Assembly: GCA_937997605.1 (NCBI GenBank)
Contig: CALLFD010000167.1
Coordinates: 1 to 19,217 of the forward strand
Length of the DNA: 19,217 nucleotides
Reading direction: 5' to 3'
DNA from: an uncultured Collinsella sp.
GTDB taxonomy: Bacteria; Actinomycetota; Coriobacteriia; Coriobacteriales; Coriobacteriaceae
Shown here: positions 7,585 to 14,750 of the stretch, in pieces
How positions within the stretch are numbered: the stretch's first letter is position 1
Layout of the letters: each line of letters begins with the position of its first letter
Program-made: the position numbers and the translations under genes
The notes under the pieces: generated by a model
Seen by the model: only the letters and a program-made list of their open reading frames with translations
What the model was told of the DNA's origin: nothing
Databases searched by the model: none

Positions 7585-7606
7585 AACCAGGTCGATCCGG
7601 CTCTTG

Positions 7607-7738
7607 CTAAAACGATTTAGCAGCGTCGGTTAAGGTGTGGGTTTGCCACCGGGCGAACATTTCATCAGCAGAAAGCTCATTTTTAGGGTTTGGAGGGGCG
7701 ATCTGGACTCCTTTGGTAAAGAAACGAGCGTGTGTCAT
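7607..7738 (-). CDS. Possible small ORF or gene remnant, 43 aa
   Basis: An ATG at 7738 opens a 43-codon frame with reasonable codon use and a protein-like sequence (for example KNELSADEMFARWQ). It lies between the pyk terminator and the inverted-repeat element on the same strand as both flanking genes. No Shine-Dalgarno sequence precedes the ATG and no family is recognised. It may be a real microprotein, the tail of a decayed gene, or chance. Confidence is low. Confidence 0.2.
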   Translation of the reverse strand: MTHARFFTKGVQIAPPNPKNELSADEMFARWQTHTLTDAAKSF

Positions 7739-7764
7739 GCCGTGCGGGAGGCATCGGCGCACAG

Positions 7765-7801
7765 AAAAAGGGCCCGGAAGGTTTTGCCTTCCGGGCCCTT
7801 T
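7765..7801 (-). terminator. Strong rho-independent terminator of pyk
   Basis: AAAGGGCCCGGAAGG at 7767-7781 pairs perfectly over 15 bp with 7787-7801, with a 5-base loop. On the minus strand the stem is followed by TTTTT (7769-7765), placing the terminator 29 bases after the pyk stop codon. The plus-strand side has only three T's, so it mainly serves pyk. Confidence 0.9.
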
Positions 7802-7829
7802 GCGATGCAAGTGTGCTTGCAAGTACGAC

Positions 7830-9290
7830 TTAGCGCACCTGAGCGACGTAAGCGACGTTGGTCGAGGAGACCTTGTCCTCGAGCTGGACGCTCATGCGGG
7901 AATCGCCAGCGGTGGCGACGGTCAGGTCGCCGGCCTCGACGTAGCCGAGCTCCTTAGCGGTCTCGATCGCCTTGACGATCGTGCCGTTGACGGTGCCCTG
8001 GGTAATCTCGGCCTGATGCGGGATAACGCCCCAGTACATGATCATCTGCTGGACGGCCCACTCGTGGCGGGAGAACGCGCAGATCGGCATGTTGGGACGG
8101 AAGTGCGAAATCAGGCGAGCGGTACGACCGGTGGTCGTCGGCACGGTGATGCACTTGGCGCCAACGGTGGTGGCCATGTTCACAGCGGACATACCCACAA
8201 CGTTGTTGACGACGCGGGTACCGTGAGCGTCAGCCGGAACCTCGAGCGGAGCGTGAGCCGGGAGGTACTTCTCGGTCTCGAGAGCAATGCTGGCCTGCAT
8301 CTTGACGGCCTCGACCGGGTACTTACCGGCAGCGGACTCGCCGGAAAGCATGACGGCGTCGGTGCCGTCGTAGATGGCGTTGGCAACGTCGGCAACCTCG
8401 GCGCGCGTCGGGCGCGGGTTCTGCTGCATGGAGTCGAGCATCTGCGTAGCGGTGATAACGGGCTTGTAGGCCGCGTTGCACTTGGCGATGATCTCCTTCT
8501 GGATGTGGGGAACGAGCTCGGGCTTGATCTCGATGCCCAGGTCGCCACGGGCGACCATGATGCCGTCGGAAGCTTCGAGGATCTCGTCGAAGTTCTCGAC
8601 GCCCAGGGCGCACTCGATCTTCGGGAAGATCGTCACGTGCTCGCCACCGTTCTCGCGGCAAAGCTCGCGGATGCCGCGGACGGACTCGCCGTCGCGGATG
8701 AAGGAAGCGGCGATGTAATCGATGTTCTCGGTCAGGCCAAAGAGGATGTCCTGACGATCGCGCTCGGTGATGGCGGGCAGCGAGATGTTGACGTTGGGCA
8801 TGTTGACGCCCTTGCGCTCGCCGATCAGGCCGTCGTTCTTGACGACGCAGGTCATGTCCTGGCCGTCGACGGACTCGACCTCGAGGGCAACCAGGCCGTC
8901 ATCGATCAGGATGAGGGAGCCCTTCTCGACCTCGGAGGGCAGAGCCAGGTAGTCGAGGGAGATGTGCTCAGCGGTGCCGTGGAAATCCTCGGACGTGGGC
9001 TGAGCGGTGACGACGATCTTGTCGCCGGTCTTGACGGCAACCTTCTTGCCGTCGACCAGAAGGCCGGTGCGGACCTCGGGGCCCTTGGTGTCGAGCAGGA
9101 TGCCGACGGGCAGACCGAGCTCCTTGGAAATACGACGGACGCGCTCGATGCGACCGTGGTGCTCGTCGTAGGATCCGTGCGAGAAGTTAAAACGGGCGAC
9201 GTTCATGCCCGCCTTGATCATCTCGCGGATGGTCTCGTCGCTATCGCAGGCGGGACCCATGGTGCATACAATCTTAGTGCGCTTGTACAT
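7830..9290 (-). CDS. pyk: Pyruvate kinase
   Basis: This enzyme transfers phosphate from phosphoenolpyruvate to ADP in the last step of glycolysis, in the cytoplasm. It is 486 aa, the normal length for the bacterial form without the extra C-terminal phosphohistidine domain. It shows the N-terminal TKIVCTMGPA; Arg33/Asn35 in NVARFNFSHGS; LDTKGPEVRTG (66-76); the active-site Lys224 and Glu226 in IFPKIE; metal-binding Asp250 in MVARGDLGIEI; and ITATQMLDSM (279-288). Glu72 in KGPE corresponds to rabbit Glu117, which marks the K+-dependent class; Lys at that site marks K+-independent forms. The C-terminal allosteric domain is present (about 350-486). Start ATG 9290 follows GGAGGT (plus-strand 9295-9300) by 4 bases. 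It is transcribed alone, with its own promoter and terminator. Confidence 0.98.
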   Translation of the reverse strand: MYKRTKIVCTMGPACDSDETIREMIKAGMNVARFNFSHGSYDEHHGRIERVRRISKELGLPVGILLDTKGPEVRTGLLVDGKKVAVKTGDKIVVTAQPTSEDFHGTAEHISLDYLALPSEVEKGSLILIDDGLVALEVESVDGQDMTCVVKNDGLIGERKGVNMPNVNISLPAITERDRQDILFGLTENIDYIAASFIRDGESVRGIRELCRENGGEHVTIFPKIECALGVENFDEILEASDGIMVARGDLGIEIKPELVPHIQKEIIAKCNAAYKPVITATQMLDSMQQNPRPTRAEVADVANAIYDGTDAVMLSGESAAGKYPVEAVKMQASIALETEKYLPAHAPLEVPADAHGTRVVNNVVGMSAVNMATTVGAKCITVPTTTGRTARLISHFRPNMPICAFSRHEWAVQQMIMYWGVIPHQAEITQGTVNGTIVKAIETAKELGYVEAGDLTVATAGDSRMSVQLEDKVSSTNVAYVAQVR

Positions 9291-9353
9291 TCAGACCTCC
9301 ATCTGACATCGTCTTGCGCTGATAGATAAACCATAAGAAATAAAACTGAGATG

Positions 9354-9359
9354 ATTATA
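9354..9359 (-). promoter_or_regulatory. -10 box of the pyk promoter
   Basis: On the minus strand this is a perfect TATAAT, about 64 bases upstream of the pyk start codon. The -35 side (GGTATT at 16 bases) is poor. The surrounding 120 bases are markedly AT-rich compared with the coding DNA, as expected for a promoter. Confidence 0.5.
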
Positions 9360-9583
9360 ACGAAATGATGACCGAATACCCCTAAAAATCGACCGTATGC
9401 CGAATTAGAAGTTCATTTTTTGCGGAAAAACGGTATATGCAAAAATTTTATCAACCGTTCTAACCGCTGCTATCTGGGCGATATTTCAGTTCTATGATGC
9501 GCCGAAGAAAAAACGTTTTATCAATGTTGAGCATCACACGGTCTGCACCGTTGCTTATGGACCATATTTCCAAATGGATTGTT

Positions 9584-9613
9584 TTGGCTAGACGCGTTGC
9601 TTTGGGGTACCAT
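9584..9613 (+). promoter_or_regulatory. Weak candidate promoter of the P-type ATPase gene
   Basis: TTGGCT at 9584-9589 and TACCAT at 9608-9613 are 18 bases apart. The implied transcription start near 9620 falls just before the first helix of the leader RNA, which supports the placement. The hexamers themselves are imperfect. Confidence 0.4.
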
Positions 9614-9619
9614 AGCTCC

Positions 9620-9731
9620 ACTATCAACTGCCGCTCAGCACGGCAGCCTTGATGAGCCCTTGCCCTTCTCCTGGGAATTATGATCGGGCATCAATCTGCT
9701 GAGTGGCCCGAATCCCAGGAGGGGACTCTAT
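9620..9731 (+). ncRNA. Structured leader RNA, candidate riboswitch over the ATPase ribosome binding site
   Basis: Four helices are visible. Helix A: CTGCCG 9628-9633 with CGGCAG 9641-9646, loop CTCAGCA. Helix B: TTGAT 9649-9653 and GCCC 9656-9659 with GGGC 9686-9689 and ATCAA 9690-9694. Helix C: CTCCTGGGA 9668-9676 with TCCCAGGAG 9713-9721, extendable through G-U pairs to 9724 and including the Shine-Dalgarno bases. Helix D: the loop of A (9634-9640) is fully complementary to TGCTGAG 9697-9703. Helix C crosses B to make an H-type pseudoknot, and D is a loop-tail contact. A competing pairing, CGGGC 9685-9689 with GCCCG 9706-9710, would break B. I cannot match it to a known riboswitch class; a cation ligand is a guess from the downstream gene. 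Confidence 0.55.
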
Positions 9732-12413
9732 ATGCAAAAGGAATACCTGTCCGCCGCGGCGGAGGTGCTCAGCGACCAGGGTGTCGATGAGAACCTCGGC
9801 CTGAGCACCGGCGAGGCGTCGTCGCGCCTCGCCAAGACAGGCCCTAACAAGCTCGAGGAAGCCGAGAAGACGCCGCTGTGGAAGCGTTTCTTTGAGCAGA
9901 TGGCCGACCCCATGGTCATCATGCTGATCGTTGCCGCCGTCATCAGCGCGCTCACGGGTATGGTCAAGGGCGAGCCCGACTTTGCCGATGTCGTCATCAT
10001 CATGTTCGTCGTTATCGTCAACTCGGTGCTGGGCGTGGTCCAGGAAGCCAAGAGCGAGGAGGCCCTCGAGGCCCTGCAGGAGATGAGCGCGGCGCAGTCC
10101 AAGGTGCTGCGCGACGGCAAGCTCGTGCACCTGCCGAGCGCCGAGCTCGTGCCCGGCGACGTGATCATGCTCGAGGCCGGCGACTCCGTTCCGGCCGACT
10201 GCCGCGTTCTCGAGAGCGCCACGATGAAGATCGAAGAGGCCGCACTCACCGGCGAGTCCGTGCCCGTAGAGAAGCACGCCAACGTGATCGAGCTTGCCGC
10301 GGGCACCGATGACGTGCCGCTCGGCGACCGCAAGAACATGTGCTACATGGGCTCCACCGTGGTGTACGGCCGTGGCCGCGCCGTCGTGGTCGGTACCGGC
10401 ATGGACACCGAGATGGGCAAGATCGCCGGCGCCCTGGCCGAGGCCAAGGAAGAGCTTACGCCGCTGCAGGTGAAGCTCGCCGAGCTCAGCCGCATCCTCA
10501 CCATCATGGTGATCGTCATCTGCGTCGTGATCTTTGGCGTCGATATCCTCCGCCACGGCGTAGGCAACGTCCTTACCGATCCGACTGCCTTGCTCGACAC
10601 CTTTATGGTCGCCGTCTCGCTCGCCGTCGCCGCCATCCCCGAGGGCCTGGTCGCCGTCGTGACCATCGTGCTGTCGCTTGGCGTGACCAAGATGGCCAAG
10701 CGCCAGGCGATCATCCGCAAGCTCTCTGCCGTCGAGACGCTCGGCTGCACACAGACTATTTGCTCCGACAAGACCGGCACCCTTACCCAAAACAAGATGA
10801 CCGTCGTCAAGCACGAGCTCGCCGCGCCTAAGGAGAAGTTCCTGGCCGGTATGGCCCTTTGCTCCGATGCCCAGTGGGACGAGGAGCTGGGCGAGGCCGT
10901 GGGCGAGCCGACCGAGTGCGCGCTCGTCAACGACGCCGGCAAGGCGGGTCTCACTGGCCTGACTGCCGAGCACCCGCGCGTGGGCGAGGCCCCGTTTGAC
11001 TCGGGCCGCAAGATGATGTCCGTGGTCGTTGAGACCCTGGATGGCGAGTACGAGCAGTACACCAAGGGCGCACCCGACGTGGTGATCGGCCTGTGCACCC
11101 ATATCTACGAGGGCGATAAGGTCGTCCCCCTGACCGAGGAGCGTCGCGCTGAGCTCGTGGCCGCCAACAAGGCCATGGCCGACGAGGCCCTGCGCGTGTT
11201 GGCGCTGGCAAGCCGCACCTACACCGAGGTCCCGAGCGACTGCAGTCCCGCTGCGCTCGAGCACGACCTGGTCTTCTGCGGCCTGTCCGGCATGATCGAC
11301 CCTGTCCGCCCCGAGGTCGCCGACGCCATCCGCGAGGCCCACGACGCCGGTATTCGCACCGTCATGATCACGGGCGACCATATCGACACCGCCGTGGCCA
11401 TTGCCAAGCAGCTGGGAATCGTCACCGATCGCAGCCAGGCCATCACCGGTGCCGACCTCGATCGCATGAGCGACGAGGAGCTCGACGCGCACATCGAGGA
11501 CTACGGCGTGTACGCTCGCGTCCAGCCCGAGCACAAGACCCGCATCGTCGAGGCCTGGAAGTCGCGCGACCAGATCGTGGCCATGACGGGCGACGGCGTC
11601 AACGACGCCCCGTCCATCAAGCGCGCCGACATCGGCGTGGGCATGGGCATCACCGGTACCGACGTCACCAAGAACGTTGCCGACATGGTGCTTGCCGACG
11701 ACAACTTCGCCACCATCATCGGTGCTTGCGAAGAGGGCCGTCGCATCTACGACAATATCCGCAAGGTCATCCAGTTCCTGCTTTCGGCTAACCTTGCCGA
11801 GGTGTTCTCGGTGTTTATCGCCACGCTCATCGGCTTTACCATCTTCCAGCCGGTGCAGCTGCTGTGGGTGAACCTGGTCACCGACTGCTTCCCCGCGCTC
11901 GCGCTGGGCATGGAGGATGCCGAGGGCGACATCATGAAGCGCAAGCCGCGCAACGCCAAGGACGGCGTCTTTGCCGGTAATATGGGCCTGGACTGCGTGG
12001 TCCAGGGCTTGATCATCACCGTGCTGGTGCTGGCGAGCTTCTTTGTGGGCGTGTACTTTGACATGGGCTACATCCACATCGCCGATATGATCGCCGGCAA
12101 TGCCGACGAGGAAGGCGTGATGATGGCGTTCATCACGCTCAACATGGTCGAGATCTTCCACTGCTTCAATATGCGCAGCCGTCGTGCGTCGCTGTTTAGC
12201 ATGAAGAAGCAGAACAAGTGGCTGTGGGCATCTGCCGCGCTGGCGCTGGTACTGACGGTTATCGTGACCGTTCAGCCGACGCTTGCCGAGATATTCTTTG
12301 GCCCCGTGACGCTTGAGCTCAAGGGCGTTATCGCCGCCCTGGGCCTTGCCTTCCTGATCATTCCGTTGATGGAGATCTACAAGGCGATCATGCGCGCAGT
12401 GGAGAAAGAGTAA
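9732..12413 (+). CDS. Calcium-type P2 cation-transporting ATPase
   Basis: This 893-aa membrane pump belongs to the P-type ATPases of the SERCA/PMCA branch and most likely exports Ca2+ from the cytoplasm. Motifs: TGES (173-176) in the actuator domain, phosphorylated Asp346 in DKTGT, nucleotide-binding KGAPD (445-449), MITGD (545-549) and TGDGVNDAP (619-627). The ion-site residues of SERCA have counterparts: Glu304 in M4 AIPEGL, Asn687 and Glu690 in M5, Asn714/Thr717/Asp718 in M6 (NLVTD), and Glu807 in M8. Both SERCA calcium sites could therefore be kept, whereas some bacterial homologues, such as Listeria LMCA1, have lost one. About ten membrane helices are apparent, with no N-terminal metal-binding domain. 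Start ATG 9732 follows AGGAGGGG by 7 bases, and that site is buried in a predicted leader helix. Mn2+ or Mg2+ transport is the alternative. Confidence 0.9.
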   Translation: MQKEYLSAAAEVLSDQGVDENLGLSTGEASSRLAKTGPNKLEEAEKTPLWKRFFEQMADPMVIMLIVAAVISALTGMVKGEPDFADVVIIMFVVIVNSVLGVVQEAKSEEALEALQEMSAAQSKVLRDGKLVHLPSAELVPGDVIMLEAGDSVPADCRVLESATMKIEEAALTGESVPVEKHANVIELAAGTDDVPLGDRKNMCYMGSTVVYGRGRAVVVGTGMDTEMGKIAGALAEAKEELTPLQVKLAELSRILTIMVIVICVVIFGVDILRHGVGNVLTDPTALLDTFMVAVSLAVAAIPEGLVAVVTIVLSLGVTKMAKRQAIIRKLSAVETLGCTQTICSDKTGTLTQNKMTVVKHELAAPKEKFLAGMALCSDAQWDEELGEAVGEPTECALVNDAGKAGLTGLTAEHPRVGEAPFDSGRKMMSVVVETLDGEYEQYTKGAPDVVIGLCTHIYEGDKVVPLTEERRAELVAANKAMADEALRVLALASRTYTEVPSDCSPAALEHDLVFCGLSGMIDPVRPEVADAIREAHDAGIRTVMITGDHIDTAVAIAKQLGIVTDRSQAITGADLDRMSDEELDAHIEDYGVYARVQPEHKTRIVEAWKSRDQIVAMTGDGVNDAPSIKRADIGVGMGITGTDVTKNVADMVLADDNFATIIGACEEGRRIYDNIRKVIQFLLSANLAEVFSVFIATLIGFTIFQPVQLLWVNLVTDCFPALALGMEDAEGDIMKRKPRNAKDGVFAGNMGLDCVVQGLIITVLVLASFFVGVYFDMGYIHIADMIAGNADEEGVMMAFITLNMVEIFHCFNMRSRRASLFSMKKQNKWLWASAALALVLTVIVTVQPTLAEIFFGPVTLELKGVIAALGLAFLIIPLMEIYKAIMRAVEKE

Positions 12414-12424
12414 CGTATCTGTCC

Positions 12425-12512
12425 GGGCCCGCCCCACGCCCCTTCTCCCTCACTGGTCCTCGCGCTTCGCGCTGCGGGATCGTTCGGGAGAAGGGGCTTC
12501 CGGGGCGGGCCC
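12425..12512. repeat. Long GC-rich palindrome after the P-type ATPase gene
   Basis: Two stacked perfect stems: GGGCCCGCCCC 12425-12435 with 12502-12512 (11 bp), and GCCCCTTCTCCC 12438-12449 with 12486-12497 (12 bp). They are separated by a small internal loop (2 and 4 bases). The 36-base apical part contains a further small GCGC-TTC-GCGC hairpin. There is no T-tract, so it is not a classical terminator. It could act as an mRNA-stabilising 3' structure or be a dispersed palindromic repeat. Confidence 0.7.
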
Positions 12513-12571
12513 TGCGGTATCCTTGCTGGCTTTTCTCCCGTGCGGATGAAAAGGGCTAAGGGAAAGTATGT

Positions 12572-12605
12572 GAGCTGGTCGGGCTTTGCCCGGCCAGCTC
12601 TTTTT
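12572..12605 (+). terminator. Rho-independent terminator between the ATPase gene and rsgA
   Basis: GAGCTGGTCGGGC at 12572-12584 pairs with GCCCGGCCAGCTC at 12588-12600 over 13 bp with one G-U pair and a 3-base loop, followed by TTTTT at 12601-12605. It separates the P-type ATPase unit from rsgA. A TAAAAT at 12610-12615 just after it may be the rsgA -10 box, though no -35 was found. Confidence 0.9.
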
Positions 12606-12653
12606 GATTTAAAATACCTGCTCAGTTGTGGTTTGTGGTGCTGGGAGGCGCTT

Positions 12654-13838
12654 GTGAGCAAGGCGAAGGCTAAGGCGAAGAAAAAGACGACGGGGGCGCG
12701 GGCTAAGCGCGATCGTCGTCGGAAGCTTGCGACCGAAGCTCCCGCGTCTGCCGAGGAGCTGCTGGCAAGCGTGCCGGGACTCGATGCGCTGCAGGATGTT
12801 CCGGCGTTCGACGATCTGCCGGTCGATGATGCTCAGCGGGCTGCCTTCGATGATTTTTGTGCTCGGGCCGAGGAGCCCGAGCAGATGCAGCTTGGTGCCG
12901 TGGTGCGCCTGGATCGTGGGTTTCCGCTGGTGGCGACTGCCGATGACACCTTTCGTGCCGAGCATGCCGTGGGGTTTGCCAAGTCGCGTGGCGAGGACGA
13001 GGTTCTGCTGCCCGCCGTGGGCGACCGCGTGGCGGTGCGTCGTGCGCCCGGGCACGACATGGGCGTGATCGAGTGCGTGCTGCCACGCCGCACGAGTTTT
13101 GAGCGCTGGCGCGGACGCGCTCGCGGCGAGCGTCAGGTGCTTTGCTCCAACGTGGATAGCGTGCTGATCGTGCAGGCGCTCGGCGCCGGCGAGGTACTGC
13201 TCGACCGCGTGGCGCGCTCGCTGGTGTTGGCACTCGACTGCGATGCCGAGCCGGTGGTGGTACTCACCAAGGCCGACCGCTGCGACGCCGATGAGCTCGA
13301 GCGCGATCTGGACCGTGTGCGCCGCTTGGTGGGTCCGGGCGTGCGCGTAATCGTGACATCTTCTGCCGAGGGCCGTGGTCTGGACGAGGTGCGCGCCTGC
13401 GTGCCCGCCGGGAGCTGCGCCATGATCTTGGGTGAATCGGGTGCTGGCAAGTCGACGCTGCTCAACGCGCTGCTGGGTCACGATACGTTGGCGACCGGCG
13501 GCGTACGTGAGCGCGATGACCAGGGTCGCCACACCACGGTCGCGCGCGTGATGGTGGCGCTGCCGGGCGAAGCCGGCGTTATTTCTGACGCGCCGGGCCT
13601 GCGCAGTCTGCCGCTCGTGGGGCATGAGCGGGGCTTGGCACGCGCGTTTCCCGAGATCGTCGAGGCGTCGCGTGCGTGCCGGTTTGGCGACTGCACGCAT
13701 ACCCACGAACCGGGCTGCGCCGTTCGCGAGGCCGAGGATGCCGGGCAAATCGACAGCCTGCGCCTGGAGACGTTCCAAAACCTGGCGTCATCCATGCGTG
13801 TGAGTGCTCAGATGCTCGATCCCGATGTCCATCTGTAA
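12654..13838 (+). CDS. rsgA: Ribosome small subunit-dependent GTPase A
   Basis: RsgA binds the 30S subunit late in assembly and uses GTP hydrolysis to check or release maturation factors. It is 394 aa from GTG 12654, which follows GGGAGG (12643-12648) by 5 bases; in-frame upstream codons lie within the preceding terminator. The GTPase motifs appear in the circularly permuted order diagnostic for the family: G4 TKAD (205-208), then G1 GESGAGKST (260-268), G2 region RHTT (292-295) and G3 DAPG (312-315). The zinc-binding C-terminal part has Cys342, Cys347, His349 and Cys355. The OB fold is at about 75-150. An additional Lys/Arg/Ala-rich N-terminal tail of about 30 residues (SKAKAKAKKK...) probably contacts rRNA. 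It is flanked by terminators on both sides and so appears to be monocistronic. Confidence 0.96.
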   Translation: MSKAKAKAKKKTTGARAKRDRRRKLATEAPASAEELLASVPGLDALQDVPAFDDLPVDDAQRAAFDDFCARAEEPEQMQLGAVVRLDRGFPLVATADDTFRAEHAVGFAKSRGEDEVLLPAVGDRVAVRRAPGHDMGVIECVLPRRTSFERWRGRARGERQVLCSNVDSVLIVQALGAGEVLLDRVARSLVLALDCDAEPVVVLTKADRCDADELERDLDRVRRLVGPGVRVIVTSSAEGRGLDEVRACVPAGSCAMILGESGAGKSTLLNALLGHDTLATGGVRERDDQGRHTTVARVMVALPGEAGVISDAPGLRSLPLVGHERGLARAFPEIVEASRACRFGDCTHTHEPGCAVREAEDAGQIDSLRLETFQNLASSMRVSAQMLDPDVHL

Positions 13839-13856
13839 TTGAATCTACCTATGACA

Positions 13857-13890
13857 GCCGTCTCCCAATGGTACGGGAGGCGGCTTTTTT
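13857..13890 (+). terminator. Rho-independent terminator of rsgA
   Basis: GCCGTCTCCC at 13857-13866 pairs with GGGAGGCGGC at 13875-13884 (one G-U pair, 8-base loop), followed by TTTTTT at 13885-13890. It lies 19 bases after the rsgA stop. Confidence 0.92.
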
Positions 13891-13928
13891 ATTGCCGATG
13901 CGCCCCTAAACGTGCGTTTTGCTGACGT

Positions 13929-13980
13929 GCTGACCAAAACCTTGCCACGAGCTTGACGGGCCGGTCAGCTTTTGGTCGGC
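13929..13980. promoter_or_regulatory. Inverted repeat upstream of the Tad operon, possible operator
   Basis: GCTGACCAAAA at 13929-13939 and TTTTGGTCGGC at 13970-13980 are inverted with one mismatch and a 30-base spacer. An internal GGTCAGC (13963-13969) offers an alternative 7-bp partner for GCTGACC. A perfect TTGACA (13988-13993) follows 8 bases later, but no fitting -10 hexamer is seen at 16-18 bases. This is the only apparent regulatory structure between the rsgA terminator and the first tad gene. Confidence 0.35.
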
Positions 13981-14090
13981 AATTGGTTTGACACTCAAAA
14001 CCAAGATCGCGATCGCACCGTTTTGCTGCTTGCCCGCTCGGACAATGGTGCTACGGGCATCCGCCCGGTGCTACCTTGAGAGGAGCGGCC

Positions 14091-14750
14091 GTGAACAAGA
14101 GCAAGCGCATCGCCATCAGTCTAATCGCGGGTGTGCTCGCCGCGCTGCTCTGCATGGTCTACGCATCGTCGATTCGCTCGCAGGCTGAGCAGGTCCAGGC
14201 CGAGACGCTGGCCAAGTATGGCGGCGATCGCGTCGAGGTGTGCGTCGCGGCGCGTGATATCGATGTGGGCGAGACCCTCGACGAGACCAATGTCATAACC
14301 CAGAAATGGCTGGCGAGCCTGCTGCCGCGCGATGCGGCGACCGAGCTGCGCCAGGTGCGCGGCGACGTGACGACCTCGCGCATCCCTAAAAATGCCGTGA
14401 TTTGCGATGTCTACACTAAGGCCGAAACCCACACGCTCGAGGTGCCCAAAGGCAAGGTCGCCGTTTCGGTGGCGGTCGATGCCGAGCGTTCGGTCGGGGG
14501 CGCCACGGGCGTGGGCAGCTACGTGGACGTGTACGTGCAAAAGGACGGCGTAACCGATCGGCTGTGCGGCGCGCGCGTAATCGATACCAGCGAAGATGCC
14601 GGCGCCACGCGTGAAGGCAAGATCGAATGGGTGACGCTGGCGGCCGACCCAGAAGACGTTAAGGAATTGCTGGGGGCCTCGGGTAAGGGGACGGTCAGTT
14701 TGACGATTCCCGCCACGGTGCGCGGCAAAAAGAGCGGAGGCGACGAGTGA
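14091..14750 (+). CDS. cpaB: CpaB/RcpC-like SAF-domain protein of the Flp pilus
   Basis: This is a 219-aa envelope protein with one N-terminal membrane anchor (about 6-26, after the basic start NKSKR) and the rest outside the membrane. The SAF domain is at about 48-110: VEVCVAARDIDVGETLDETNVI, then RIPKNAVICDVY. CpaB/RcpC proteins accompany Tad pili and are thought to act around the pilus channel. In a Gram-positive envelope without a secretin it may have a different structural job. Start GTG 14091 follows AGGAG (14081-14085) by 5 bases; the in-frame TTG at 14076 precedes that site and is rejected. It is first in the tad operon, and its stop overlaps the start of the next gene. SAF domains are not unique to this family, so the name rests partly on context. 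Confidence 0.78.
   Translation: MNKSKRIAISLIAGVLAALLCMVYASSIRSQAEQVQAETLAKYGGDRVEVCVAARDIDVGETLDETNVITQKWLASLLPRDAATELRQVRGDVTTSRIPKNAVICDVYTKAETHTLEVPKGKVAVSVAVDAERSVGGATGVGSYVDVYVQKDGVTDRLCGARVIDTSEDAGATREGKIEWVTLAADPEDVKELLGASGKGTVSLTIPATVRGKKSGGDE

Larger units (their letters stand above)
9301..9731. other. Divergent AT-rich intergenic region between pyk and the P-type ATPase
   Basis: This 431-base stretch has no convincing coding frame. From left to right it holds the pyk leader and its TATAAT box; a run at 9417-9440 that resembles the centre of the inverted-repeat element at 7527-7550; a short inverted repeat AACGGT/ACCGTT around 9429-9459; two copies of TTTTATCAA (near 9447 and 9522); a weak ATPase promoter; and the structured ATPase leader. 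Apart from these I see no gene in it. Confidence 0.7.

Noticed and set aside
7635..9329. Plus-strand open frame of 564 codons opposite pyk
   Set aside because: It is an antisense shadow of pyruvate kinase, with repetitive Asp/Val/Gly/Leu composition and no recognisable motif.
9620..9731. yybP-ykoY manganese riboswitch upstream of the ATPase gene
   Set aside because: The conserved loop sequences I remember for that class are not visible, and the helix order differs.
9678..12437. Minus-strand open frame of 919 codons opposite the P-type ATPase gene
   Set aside because: The translation is a His/Asp/Gly-rich low-information sequence with no domain, as expected for the antisense frame of a GC3-biased gene, while the plus strand carries every P-type ATPase motif.
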